NCBI GenBank assembly: GCA_009784745.1
Contig: WQXR01000067.1
Span: 1 to 6,507 of the forward strand
Length of the DNA stretch: 6,507 nt
From: Methanomassiliicoccaceae archaeon
GTDB taxonomy: Archaea; Thermoplasmatota; Thermoplasmata; Methanomassiliicoccales; Methanomethylophilaceae
Direction: 5' to 3'
How positions within the stretch are numbered: the stretch's first letter is position 1; each line of letters begins with the position of its first letter. The notes under the pieces are model-generated. The model saw only the letters and a program-made list of their open reading frames with translations, ran no database searches and was not told the origin of the DNA. Of the stretch, positions 1 through 6,507 are shown piece by piece. The translations under genes were made by a program, and so were the position numbers.

Positions 1-15
1 GCGGGGCAATTTGGT

Positions 16-22
16 AAGGTGA
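16..22 (+). promoter_or_regulatory. Shine-Dalgarno-like site of rpoH
   Basis: AAGGTGA lies six bases before the TTG at 29. Its GGTGA part is complementary to the conserved archaeal 16S 3' end. An in-frame TGA at 20-22 overlaps the site and blocks any earlier start in the rpoH frame, and there is no ATG between 1 and 28. The site and the stop together fix TTG 29 as the start of rpoH. Confidence 0.75.
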
Positions 23-28
23 AAACAC

Positions 29-295
29 TTGGCAGCAGATAACATCGCGTTCAACGTCCTTAAGCACGACCTTGTACCGGAACACCATCTTCTCAGCGAA
101 GAGGAAGCACAGCAGATACTTTTGAAACTTAAGGTCTCATGCGACCAGCTTCCGAAGATAAGAAGGAGCGACGCCGGAATAAAGGTGTTGGAGAACATAT
201 ACGGACCTATTGAGGAAGGCCGTATAGTAAAGATCATAAGAAAGAGTGAGACGGCGGAGGAATTCGTCGCTTACAGGCTCGTAACAAGGGGATGA
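29..295 (+). CDS. rpoH: DNA-directed RNA polymerase subunit H (RpoH, Rpb5-like)
   Basis: RpoH is the small archaeal polymerase subunit that matches the C-terminal domain of eukaryotic Rpb5. It binds the A-side jaw and helps assemble and stabilise the downstream DNA channel in the cytoplasm. The 88-residue protein shows the family signature in order: HDLVPEHHLLSEEE at residues 13-26, QLPKIRRSD at 40-48, and IVKIIRKSETAEE followed by YRLV at 66-85. Its length is at the usual size for archaeal RpoH, or slightly above. It lacks the long N-terminal domain of eukaryotic Rpb5, as expected for Archaea. The start is TTG: the frame has a stop at 20-22, there is no other start codon before the conserved region, and an SD-like site stands in front. 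One oddity is residues 55-65 (ENIYGPIEEGR), where I recall most homologs having a shorter G-x-K-x-GD-type turn. The stop is followed by rpoB after only four bases, so the two genes are almost certainly one transcript. Confidence 0.96.
   Translation: MAADNIAFNVLKHDLVPEHHLLSEEEAQQILLKLKVSCDQLPKIRRSDAGIKVLENIYGPIEEGRIVKIIRKSETAEEFVAYRLVTRG
286..295 (+). promoter_or_regulatory. SD-like site of rpoB overlapping the rpoH end
   Basis: AAGGGGATGA resembles the archaeal SD consensus (AGGAGGTGA, seven of nine bases in register over 287-295). It contains the rpoH stop codon TGA (293-295) and ends four bases before the rpoB TTG at 300. In the rpoB frame a TAA at 282-284 stands upstream, and no ATG, GTG or TTG lies between it and 300. 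The overlap with the rpoH terminus suggests that rpoB translation is coupled to rpoH translation. Confidence 0.55.
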
Positions 296-299
296 ATCA

Positions 300-3200
300 T
301 TGAGAGATCTCGTAAAATTATACTTCGATGAGCGCAGCATCGTAAATCACCACGTCTCTTCGTTCGACGATTTTCTGGCGACGCCGGACAATCCGAACAG
401 CAGGATGCAGAGGATAGTGGACAACCTGCGCGTACCTACGGACGATGCGGAACGCGGAATAATCCGTTTGGACCCGGAGAGGACGAACGGCCGCAACATA
501 GAGATACGCATCGGACGTAAGAGAGATGAGAACGGTTCCGTGGACCCGCATTCAAGAGCAACGGTACACGTGGACGAACCGAAGATAATGGAAGCGAACG
601 GCTATCGTCACGAATTATCGCCGATGGAAGCGAGATTAAGGAATCTCAACTATCTGGCACCTATTCATTTAGATTTCACCGTCATCGAGGACGGTGTTGA
701 GAAGGACACAGAAAAAGTTCATGTCGGAGACCTTCCGATGATGATCAAATCAAAAGGATGCAACCTTAACCGCAAGGTAATGGAAACACATTCCGAGCAT
801 GAGATATCTGATGAAGAGTATGTGAAGATATTACTGGAGCAGAAGGAAGACCCGAGGGATCCGGGAGGATACTTCATCGTCGGCGGTACCGAAAGAGCGC
901 TGATAACGTTAGAAGATCTGGCACCGAACAGGGTGATGATCGAGTACAACGAAAAATACGGTACAAGATTGGAATCTGCTAAGGTGTTCTCGCAGAAAGA
1001 GGGATATCGTGCATTGACCCTGGTGGAGAAGAAGAAGGACGGTATGCTGATGGTAACGGTACCCGTTGCTTCAACGGCCATACCATTGGTCGCATTAATG
1101 AAAGCGCTCGGTATGGAAAGCGATGAGGAAATTTATGAGACAATAGTCTCACGCGACGAGATGGCAAATATCGTGTACGCGAACATTGAAAGCAGTTTCG
1201 ACAAGAAAACGTATGCGCCGAACGGTTACCACACGCAGGAAGATGCAATTTTGTTCTTGGAAAGGAACTTCGCCGCCGGTCAGGCGAAGGAATACAGAAC
1301 GAAGAAGGTGGAATCGATACTCGATCGTTCGCTGTTACCGCATTTGGGAGACACAGAAGCGGACAGGATGAAGAAAGCAATATTCTTAGGACGTATAGCG
1401 CATGCTGTTCTCGAGTTGTCACTGGACAAGAGAAAAGAGGACGACAAGGATCACTATGCGAACAAAAGATTAAAGCTCTCAGGCGATCTGATGGAGGATC
1501 TTTTCAGAACGAGTTTCAACAGTCTGATGAAAGATCTGAAATACCAACTGGAAAGGAACTGGGGCAGGAAGAAGGATGAATTAAAGATATCATCATCCAT
1601 ACGTCCCGATCTGCTGACGCATAAGTTGTTACACTCGCTTGCAACAGGCAACTGGGTCGGAGGACGTGCAGGCGTATCACAGTTATTGGACAGAACAAGT
1701 AATATGTCAGCGATGTCCCATTTGAGAAGGGTCACATCATCATTGACAAGAAGCCAGCCTCACTTCGAGGCGCGTGACCTTCACCCGACGCAATGGGGCA
1801 GACTTTGCCCGTCGGAAACGCCGGAAGGTCAGAACTGCGGTCTTGTTAAGAACGCGGCGCTGATAATAGACGTCTCGGAAGGTTTCCAGGAAGCGGATCT
1901 GAAATGGATACTGAAAGATCTCGGTCTGGGATTAGTGAAACAGTCGGGAAGTCGTATATACGTTAACGGAGACCTGGTCGGTACACATCCGGAAGCTGAA
2001 AAGCTGGTTGCCGAGATACGCGACCGCAGACGCTGCGGTCTCATGTCCGGTGAAGTGAACATACGCTTTGACGATGAGATGAACGAAGTGATCATTAACT
2101 GCGACGAAGGACGTCTCAGAAGGCCGTTGCTTGTGCTCAAGGACGGAAGGACGATGATCACCCGTAATCACATAGAGTACATAAGAGAAAAGAAGCTGAA
2201 ATGGAACGATCTTTTCCGCGAAGGCATATTGGAATGGCTTGATGCCGAGGAAGAGGAAGATTCGTTCATTGCAGTGGACGCTTACGATGCACCGGAAAGG
2301 TGCGAGCATTGTGATCGTGCGTTATCGCCGATGGACGTCGACTGGATGAACCCGGGCAAGGACGGAAATATAGTATTAAAATGCAGATTCTGCAACGAAG
2401 ACATGGAAATAACGTCAAAACTCGAACCGAAGCACACGCACATGGAGATAGATCCTATGGTCATACTCGGTGTATGTTCCGGTCTGGTGCCGTATCCTGA
2501 GCACAACTCGTCACCGCGTGTGACCATGGGTGCGGGTATGGCGAAACAGGCACTCGGAATACCGGCGTCAAATTATCGTATAAGGCCTGATACAAGAGGT
2601 CATTTACTTCACTACCCGCAGAGGCCGATGGCACAGACGCAGACAATGGAGTTCGTCGGTTACAACCACAGACCGGCGGGACAAAATTTCGTCGTTGCTG
2701 TTCTTTCGTATCACGGATACAACATGGAAGATGCGCTTGTAATGAACAAAAGTTCAGTTCAGCGCGGATTGGGAAGATCGTCGTTCATGCGCACATATCG
2801 CGCAGAAGAAAGAAGATACCCGGGAGGACAGGAGGATCATTTCGAGATCCCGTCACCGGACGTAAGGGGCGCGCGCGCAGATCTTGCGTATGCCTCGTTA
2901 GGCGAGGACGGCCTGATATCACCGGAATCGGAGGTAACGGGAAGTGACGTTCTCATCGGAAAAACGTCACCGCCGCGTTTCCTCGAAGAGGAAACAGATT
3001 TCCTTACTCCGCAGAAGAGAAGGGAAACGTCGATTACCGTGAGACCAGGTGAATTAGGTTATGTTGATTCCGTAATGGTAACGGAGTCCGAGAACGGTTC
3101 ACGGCTTGTAAGAGTTAAAGTGAGAGATCAGAGAATTCCCGAACTCGGGGATAAGTTCTGTTCGAGACACGGTCAGAAAGGTGTTGTAGGACGTCTCGTA

Positions 3201-3887
3201 GATCAGGCGGACATGCCGTTCACAGCTGAGGGCATAACACCTGACCTTGTGATAAACCCGCACGCGATCCCCAGCCGAATGACCGTTGCCCACGTCTTAG
3301 AGATGATCGGCGGCAAAGTAGGATCGATGGAAGGCCGTACGATAGACGCAACGTCATTCTCCGGAGAGAACGAACAATCAATACGCGACGGTCTTGTAAG
3401 GAACGGATTCAAGCACACCGGAAAGGAAGTGATGTACGACGGTGTCAGCGGACGCATGATACAGACGAACGTCTTCATGGGTGTGATCTTCTATCAAAAG
3501 CTGCACCACATGGTCAGCGGTAAGATGCACGTACGTTCCCGCGGCCCCGTTCAGATATTGACGAGGCAGCCGACAGAAGGAAGGTCGAGACAGGGTGGTT
3601 TACGGTTTGGAGAGATGGAACGTGACTGTCTTATCGGTCACGGCGCAGCGATGGTGATCAAAGATCGTTTACTTGACGAATCGGACGGAACGCAGCAATA
3701 CATATGCAGCAATCCGAACTGCGGACACGTAGCGATAATGGACCGCCACGGTTCGTTATACTGTCCGGTATGTAAGAACAATACGAACATCTACCTTGTT
3801 CAGACGTCGTACGCATTCAAACTGCTTATGGACGAATTACTGTCTCTCGGTGTTGCCATGAGACTTCAGCTGGAGGACCTGAGATGA
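300..3887 (+). CDS. rpoB: DNA-directed RNA polymerase subunit B, unsplit (RpoB, Rpb2-like)
   Basis: This is the second-largest catalytic subunit of the archaeal RNA polymerase and forms one side of the active-site cleft. The 1195-residue chain follows the Rpb2 order. The protrusion and lobe occupy roughly residues 1-470. The fork region carries DLHPTQWGRLCPSETPEG at 493-510. The external domains include WLDAEEEED at 646-654. The hybrid-binding domain starts near HTHMEIDP (712-719) and contains SYHGYNMEDA (803-812, with the acidic pair E810/D811) and GDKFCSRHGQKG (950-961). The C-terminal anchor/clamp part has YQKLHHMV (1065-1072) and GGLRFGEMERD (1099-1109), and ends with a zinc site C1136-x4-C1141-x13-C1155-x2-C1158. 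B'' and B' are joined, unlike in halophiles and most classical methanogens. A second four-cysteine motif (668-698) sits before HTHMEIDP. The chain begins LVKLYFDERSIVNHH, which matches the family N-terminus and supports the TTG start. Its stop overlaps the rpoA1 start (ATGA). Confidence 0.98.
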   Translation: MRDLVKLYFDERSIVNHHVSSFDDFLATPDNPNSRMQRIVDNLRVPTDDAERGIIRLDPERTNGRNIEIRIGRKRDENGSVDPHSRATVHVDEPKIMEANGYRHELSPMEARLRNLNYLAPIHLDFTVIEDGVEKDTEKVHVGDLPMMIKSKGCNLNRKVMETHSEHEISDEEYVKILLEQKEDPRDPGGYFIVGGTERALITLEDLAPNRVMIEYNEKYGTRLESAKVFSQKEGYRALTLVEKKKDGMLMVTVPVASTAIPLVALMKALGMESDEEIYETIVSRDEMANIVYANIESSFDKKTYAPNGYHTQEDAILFLERNFAAGQAKEYRTKKVESILDRSLLPHLGDTEADRMKKAIFLGRIAHAVLELSLDKRKEDDKDHYANKRLKLSGDLMEDLFRTSFNSLMKDLKYQLERNWGRKKDELKISSSIRPDLLTHKLLHSLATGNWVGGRAGVSQLLDRTSNMSAMSHLRRVTSSLTRSQPHFEARDLHPTQWGRLCPSETPEGQNCGLVKNAALIIDVSEGFQEADLKWILKDLGLGLVKQSGSRIYVNGDLVGTHPEAEKLVAEIRDRRRCGLMSGEVNIRFDDEMNEVIINCDEGRLRRPLLVLKDGRTMITRNHIEYIREKKLKWNDLFREGILEWLDAEEEEDSFIAVDAYDAPERCEHCDRALSPMDVDWMNPGKDGNIVLKCRFCNEDMEITSKLEPKHTHMEIDPMVILGVCSGLVPYPEHNSSPRVTMGAGMAKQALGIPASNYRIRPDTRGHLLHYPQRPMAQTQTMEFVGYNHRPAGQNFVVAVLSYHGYNMEDALVMNKSSVQRGLGRSSFMRTYRAEERRYPGGQEDHFEIPSPDVRGARADLAYASLGEDGLISPESEVTGSDVLIGKTSPPRFLEEETDFLTPQKRRETSITVRPGELGYVDSVMVTESENGSRLVRVKVRDQRIPELGDKFCSRHGQKGVVGRLVDQADMPFTAEGITPDLVINPHAIPSRMTVAHVLEMIGGKVGSMEGRTIDATSFSGENEQSIRDGLVRNGFKHTGKEVMYDGVSGRMIQTNVFMGVIFYQKLHHMVSGKMHVRSRGPVQILTRQPTEGRSRQGGLRFGEMERDCLIGHGAAMVIKDRLLDESDGTQQYICSNPNCGHVAIMDRHGSLYCPVCKNNTNIYLVQTSYAFKLLMDELLSLGVAMRLQLEDLR
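2301..2393 (+). other. Four-cysteine zinc-ribbon-like insert within RpoB
   Basis: Residues 668-698 of RpoB read C668-x2-C671-x23-C695-x2-C698, the spacing of a small zinc ribbon. The motif lies between the WLDAEEEED segment (646-654) and HTHMEIDP (712-719). That stretch links an external domain to the hybrid-binding domain and varies in length among Rpb2 proteins. Zinc binding is inferred from cysteine spacing alone. The reading frame is intact on both sides and codon use looks like the rest of the gene, so this is a domain insert and not a sequencing artefact or mobile element. Confidence 0.7.
3705..3773 (+). other. C-terminal zinc site of RpoB
   Basis: RpoB residues 1136-1158 form C1136-x4-C1141-x13-C1155-x2-C1158. 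They match the clamp zinc-binding site that all archaeal and eukaryotic Rpb2-type subunits carry near the C-terminus. The conserved SYAFKLLMDEL follows at 1170-1180 and anchors the region against the A subunit. The first pair has four intervening residues where many homologs have two, which still fits a zinc site. Confidence 0.85.
3872..3876 (+). promoter_or_regulatory. Shine-Dalgarno site of rpoA1 inside rpoB
   Basis: GGAGG sits seven bases before the ATG at 3884, within the last codons of rpoB. It is the strongest SD match in the window. Combined with the ATGA overlap of the rpoA1 start and the rpoB stop (3884-3887), it marks the start of rpoA1 and suggests translational coupling between the two large subunits. 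Confidence 0.85.
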
Positions 3888-6507
3888 TCGGAATATCCAA
3901 GCGCATAGGTGCGATAAAGTTCTCTTGCGTTTCGCCGGAGGAGATAAGGAAGATGTCCGCCACGAAGATAATAACAGCGGACACGTATGATGATGAAGGC
4001 TATCCTATAGAGATGGGACTGATGGACCCGCACATGGGTGTCATCGAACCGGGATTAAGATGCAAGACATGCGGCTGTAAGGTCGATGAATGTCCCGGCC
4101 ATTTCGGTCACATCGATCTTGCGATGCCGGTGATCCACGTAGGTTTCATCAAAGATATCAAAACACTTCTGGAAAGCACATGCCGCAAATGCGGCCGTCT
4201 GATGTTAACGGAAGATCAGATCGAGGCATGCAGACAGAACATGGACAGGGTCGAAGAATTAGGCGGTGATACCGCGGACCTGAAGACATTCTCTAAATCA
4301 ACAGCAAAGGACGCGTCGTCAAAGGGAATGTGCCCGTACTGCGGTGAAGAGCAAATAAAAATAAAATTGGACAAACCGACAACGTTCAGGGAAGTTGACG
4401 ATAATCATAAGTTAACGCCAAGGGAAGTGCGCGACAGGTTAGAACGCATTCCTGATGATGATCTGAGAACATTGGGAATGGATCCGGTCACATGCAGACC
4501 GGAATGGATGATACTTACCGCGTTGGCGGTACCGCCGGTGACGGTAAGACCATCTATAACGTTAGACACGGGAGACCGGTCTGAGGATGATCTTACGCAC
4601 AAGTTGGTGGATGTTCTGAGGATCAATCAGAGATTGAGAGAGAACAGGGATGCGGGTGCACCGCAACTCATAGTCGAAGATCTGTGGGAATTGCTTCAAT
4701 ATCACGTTACAACGTACTTTGATAACCAAACGTCAGGCATACCGCCCGCGAGACACAGATCAGGACGTCCGCTGAAGACGCTGGCGCAGAGACTGAAAGG
4801 CAAAGAGGGAAGATTCCGTTCGAATCTTTCGGGAAAGCGTGTCAATTTCTCGGCGCGTACTGTTATCTCACCAGATCCGTTGTTATCAATAAACGAGGTC
4901 GGTGTTCCGGTAAAAGCGGCCAGAGAATTGACTGTACCGGTTCATGTGAATGAGCACAACATCGACTCGTTGAAAGCAATGGTCGCCCGCGGTCCGGAAC
5001 CGCCGGCCGACGGCCCGTACCAACCGGGTGTGAACTACGTGATACGTTCCGACGGCAGAAGGATAAGGGTGACAGAACGCAATGCGCAGGAAGTTTCCGA
5101 TGCCATTGAGATCGATTATACAATAGAAAGGCAGCTCGTTGACGGTGATGTTGTATTGTTCAACAGACAGCCGTCGTTACACAGAATGTCGATGATGGCT
5201 CACCGCGTGAGAATAATGAAAGGCAAAACTTTCAGATTCAACTTGTGTGTGTGTCCTCCGTACAATGCTGATTTCGATGGTGATGAGATGAATTTGCATG
5301 TACTTCAGTCAGACGAGGCGCGCGCGGAAGCGCGCATACTGATGCAGGTGCAGGAGAACATCCTATCACCGAGATACGGCGGTCCGATAATAGGTGCGAT
5401 ACACGACCACATAACAGGCGCGTACTACCTGACACACGGCAATCCGAAGTTCGATCGTACGAGAGCACTGAACATCCTCTCGAAACTTTCGAACGTAACG
5501 ATGCCCGAACCTGCAGGCGTTATCGACGGAAAGGAATACTGGACAGGAAAGCAGTTATTTTCGACGATACTGCCTAAAAATCTCAGAGCAACGTTCAAGG
5601 CAAGCATCTGTCAGAACTGTGACAAATGCAGACTCGAAAAATGTGAGTTCGATTCCTACGTAAAGGTAAGGGACAGCAAACTCGTATGCGGTACGATAGA
5701 TGCAAAATCCATCGGTAACAGCAAAGGAAAGATACTTGACCGCATCGCAAGAGATTACGGACCGGAAAGGGTAAGACAATTCATTGACGAAGTTACGAGA
5801 TTAGCGTTGGGCGCGATCATGGACCGCGGTTTCAGCACCGGTATCGATGATGAAGATATTCCCGAAGAAGCGAAGATGCAGATACAGGAATTTAACAAAG
5901 AGTGCATAGACAAAGTTACGAAGTATGTGCAATCATACCGTGACGGAACACTCGACCAAATGCCGGGACGTTCATTAAGGGAAACGTTAGAAGTGGAAGT
6001 GATGAAAGTTCTCGGTCAAGCACGTGACCAAGCAGGCCGGACAGCGGGAAAGCATCTCGGTATGGAAAATTCCGCCGTCGTTATGGCGAAGTCGGGCGCA
6101 AGAGGATCAATGCTTAACTTATCACAGATGGCAGGATGCGTCGGACAGCAGGCGGTACGCGGTGAGCGTCTTTCAAGAGGATACTGGAACAGGACGTTAC
6201 CGCACTTTACCAAAGGTGATCTGGGAGCATATGCCAAAGGTTTCGTCTCTAACTCATACAAAACAGGATTATCACCGACAGAGTTCTTCTTCCACGCAAT
6301 GGGAGGAAGAGAAGGTCTTGTTGATACTGCAGTGAGAACATCGCGTTCAGGTTATATGCAGCGCCGTCTGATCTCAGCGTTAGAGGATCTGAAGTTAACC
6401 GAGGACGGTACGGTAAGGAACACGGCCGATACGATAATTCAATTCGAGTACGGAGAGGACGGAGCAGACCCGTCGCGTTCAGTACAAGGAAAGGCGATAG
6501 ATCTTGA
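3884..6507 (+). CDS. rpoA1: DNA-directed RNA polymerase subunit A' (RpoA1, Rpb1-like), 3' end cut by window
   Basis: This is the largest catalytic subunit and holds the magnesium site for RNA synthesis. The frame is open from ATG 3884 to the window edge: 874 complete codons plus the bases GA. Reading N to C: MIGISKRIGAIKFS; clamp zinc site C60-x2-C63-x6-C70-x2-H73 (CPGHFGH at 70-76); second zinc site C100-x2-C103-x46-C150-x2-C153; the lid/rudder-region motif GKEGRFRSNLSGKRVNFSAR at 306-325; catalytic NADFDGDEMN at 461-470 with D463, D465 and D467; a cysteine cluster at 576-587; and the bridge-helix segment FFFHAMGGREGLVDTAVRTS at 801-820, followed by SGYMQRRL leading into the trigger loop. 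The last visible residues, YGEDGADP and then VQGKAIDL, are those found close to the end of archaeal A', so little is probably missing if A is split. Whether A'' is a separate gene cannot be seen. No intein interrupts the catalytic motif. The start overlaps the rpoB stop by four bases. Confidence 0.98.
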   Translation, partial: MIGISKRIGAIKFSCVSPEEIRKMSATKIITADTYDDEGYPIEMGLMDPHMGVIEPGLRCKTCGCKVDECPGHFGHIDLAMPVIHVGFIKDIKTLLESTCRKCGRLMLTEDQIEACRQNMDRVEELGGDTADLKTFSKSTAKDASSKGMCPYCGEEQIKIKLDKPTTFREVDDNHKLTPREVRDRLERIPDDDLRTLGMDPVTCRPEWMILTALAVPPVTVRPSITLDTGDRSEDDLTHKLVDVLRINQRLRENRDAGAPQLIVEDLWELLQYHVTTYFDNQTSGIPPARHRSGRPLKTLAQRLKGKEGRFRSNLSGKRVNFSARTVISPDPLLSINEVGVPVKAARELTVPVHVNEHNIDSLKAMVARGPEPPADGPYQPGVNYVIRSDGRRIRVTERNAQEVSDAIEIDYTIERQLVDGDVVLFNRQPSLHRMSMMAHRVRIMKGKTFRFNLCVCPPYNADFDGDEMNLHVLQSDEARAEARILMQVQENILSPRYGGPIIGAIHDHITGAYYLTHGNPKFDRTRALNILSKLSNVTMPEPAGVIDGKEYWTGKQLFSTILPKNLRATFKASICQNCDKCRLEKCEFDSYVKVRDSKLVCGTIDAKSIGNSKGKILDRIARDYGPERVRQFIDEVTRLALGAIMDRGFSTGIDDEDIPEEAKMQIQEFNKECIDKVTKYVQSYRDGTLDQMPGRSLRETLEVEVMKVLGQARDQAGRTAGKHLGMENSAVVMAKSGARGSMLNLSQMAGCVGQQAVRGERLSRGYWNRTLPHFTKGDLGAYAKGFVSNSYKTGLSPTEFFFHAMGGREGLVDTAVRTSRSGYMQRRLISALEDLKLTEDGTVRNTADTIIQFEYGEDGADPSRSVQGKAIDL
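5264..5293 (+). other. Catalytic magnesium-binding motif of RpoA1
   Basis: These codons encode NADFDGDEMN (residues 461-470), the invariant active-site loop of all multisubunit RNA polymerases. The three aspartates D463, D465 and D467 hold the catalytic magnesium. All key residues are present, so the enzyme should be active. The motif is uninterrupted. Confidence 0.98.
5609..5644 (+). other. Cysteine cluster in the middle of RpoA1
   Basis: Residues 576-587 read C576-x2-C579-x2-C582-x4-C587. They lie about 110 residues after the catalytic loop, just before the conserved stretch with YVKVRDSKLVCGTID, in the pore/funnel part of Rpb1-type subunits. The spacing could bind a metal (zinc or an iron-sulfur cluster), but this is read from cysteine spacing only. 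Similar cysteine-rich segments occur here in some archaeal A' proteins as far as I recall, so it may be a lineage trait and not unique to this organism. Confidence 0.6.

Noticed and set aside
1..28. Search for a BRE/TATA promoter in front of rpoH
   Set aside because: The 28 bases contain no TATA-like AT-rich box at a suitable distance. A promoter, if any, must lie upstream of the window.
1..42. Frame 1 is open from base 1 to a TAA at 40-42 and could be the tail of an upstream gene overlapping rpoH
   Set aside because: Only 13 codons are visible, with no recognisable motif. Any random frame can be open over this length, so it cannot be supported.
979..1422. Minus-strand open frame of 147 codons (and similar ones at 719-1081, 1829-2161 and 1932-2309)
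   Set aside because: They lie wholly inside rpoB, show no recognisable domain and have low-complexity Ser/Arg/Pro-rich translations typical of antisense shadows of a conserved gene.
5243..5254. TG dinucleotide run just before the catalytic-motif codons, considered as a slippage or frameshift site
   Set aside because: The run is short, the frame stays intact and encodes the normal LCVCPPYNADFDGD context, so it is a by-product of the protein sequence.
6024..6335. Plus-strand open frame of 103 codons in another frame of rpoA1
   Set aside because: It overlaps the strongly conserved bridge-helix part of RpoA1 and encodes no recognisable protein. It is a frame shadow.
300..6507. Possible inteins or introns in rpoB or rpoA1, which occur at conserved polymerase motifs in some archaea
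   Set aside because: The conserved motifs around both active-site regions are continuous, and no splicing-type Cys/Ser start with a His-Asn end block interrupts them.
1..6507. Search for CRISPR repeats, tRNA or rRNA genes, insertion sequences or a defence system
   Set aside because: The window is filled by three conserved polymerase genes with almost no intergenic space. No repeat array, cloverleaf or transposase-like product was seen.

Overview
This window is a compact, entirely plus-strand piece of an archaeal RNA polymerase operon: rpoH, then rpoB, then rpoA1 (A'). Almost every base is coding. Only the first 28 bases and a 4-base gap between rpoH and rpoB lie outside genes, and rpoB and rpoA1 overlap by 4 bases. 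The gene order, the Rpb5-like RpoH, the Rpb2-type RpoB and the Rpb1-type RpoA1 place the DNA in Archaea. Bacterial rpoB/rpoC look different and have no rpoH-type subunit next to them.

RpoB is one uninterrupted chain of 1195 codons. Halophiles and most classical methanogens split it into B'' and B'. An unsplit B in an otherwise euryarchaeal-looking operon, with moderate GC by eye, much AGA/AGG and ATA, and TTG starts, would fit Thermoplasmatota (for example a Methanomassiliicoccales-type lineage). That placement is an inference; the sequence does not prove it.

Layout. Bases 1-28 are a short leader with a Shine-Dalgarno-like site and no visible promoter. RpoH (88 aa) is at 29-295 and starts with TTG. 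RpoB is at 300-3887, also starts with TTG, and its SD-like site overlaps the end of rpoH. RpoA1 starts with ATG at 3884, inside the last codons of rpoB, behind a strong GGAGG. It stays open to the window edge (874 full codons plus two bases). It reaches the conserved stretch after the trigger loop that lies near the usual C-terminus of archaeal A', so if A is split only a short tail should be missing.

Together RpoB and RpoA1 form the two jaws, the active centre and the DNA/RNA clamp of the polymerase. RpoH sits at the lower (assembly/jaw) end on the A side. The tight spacing suggests co-translation to keep subunit amounts balanced. I found no mobile element, RNA gene, CRISPR array, intein or accessory system. 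The most notable points are a four-cysteine (zinc-ribbon-like) insert inside RpoB and a cysteine cluster in the middle of RpoA1. The region is otherwise ordinary core machinery.
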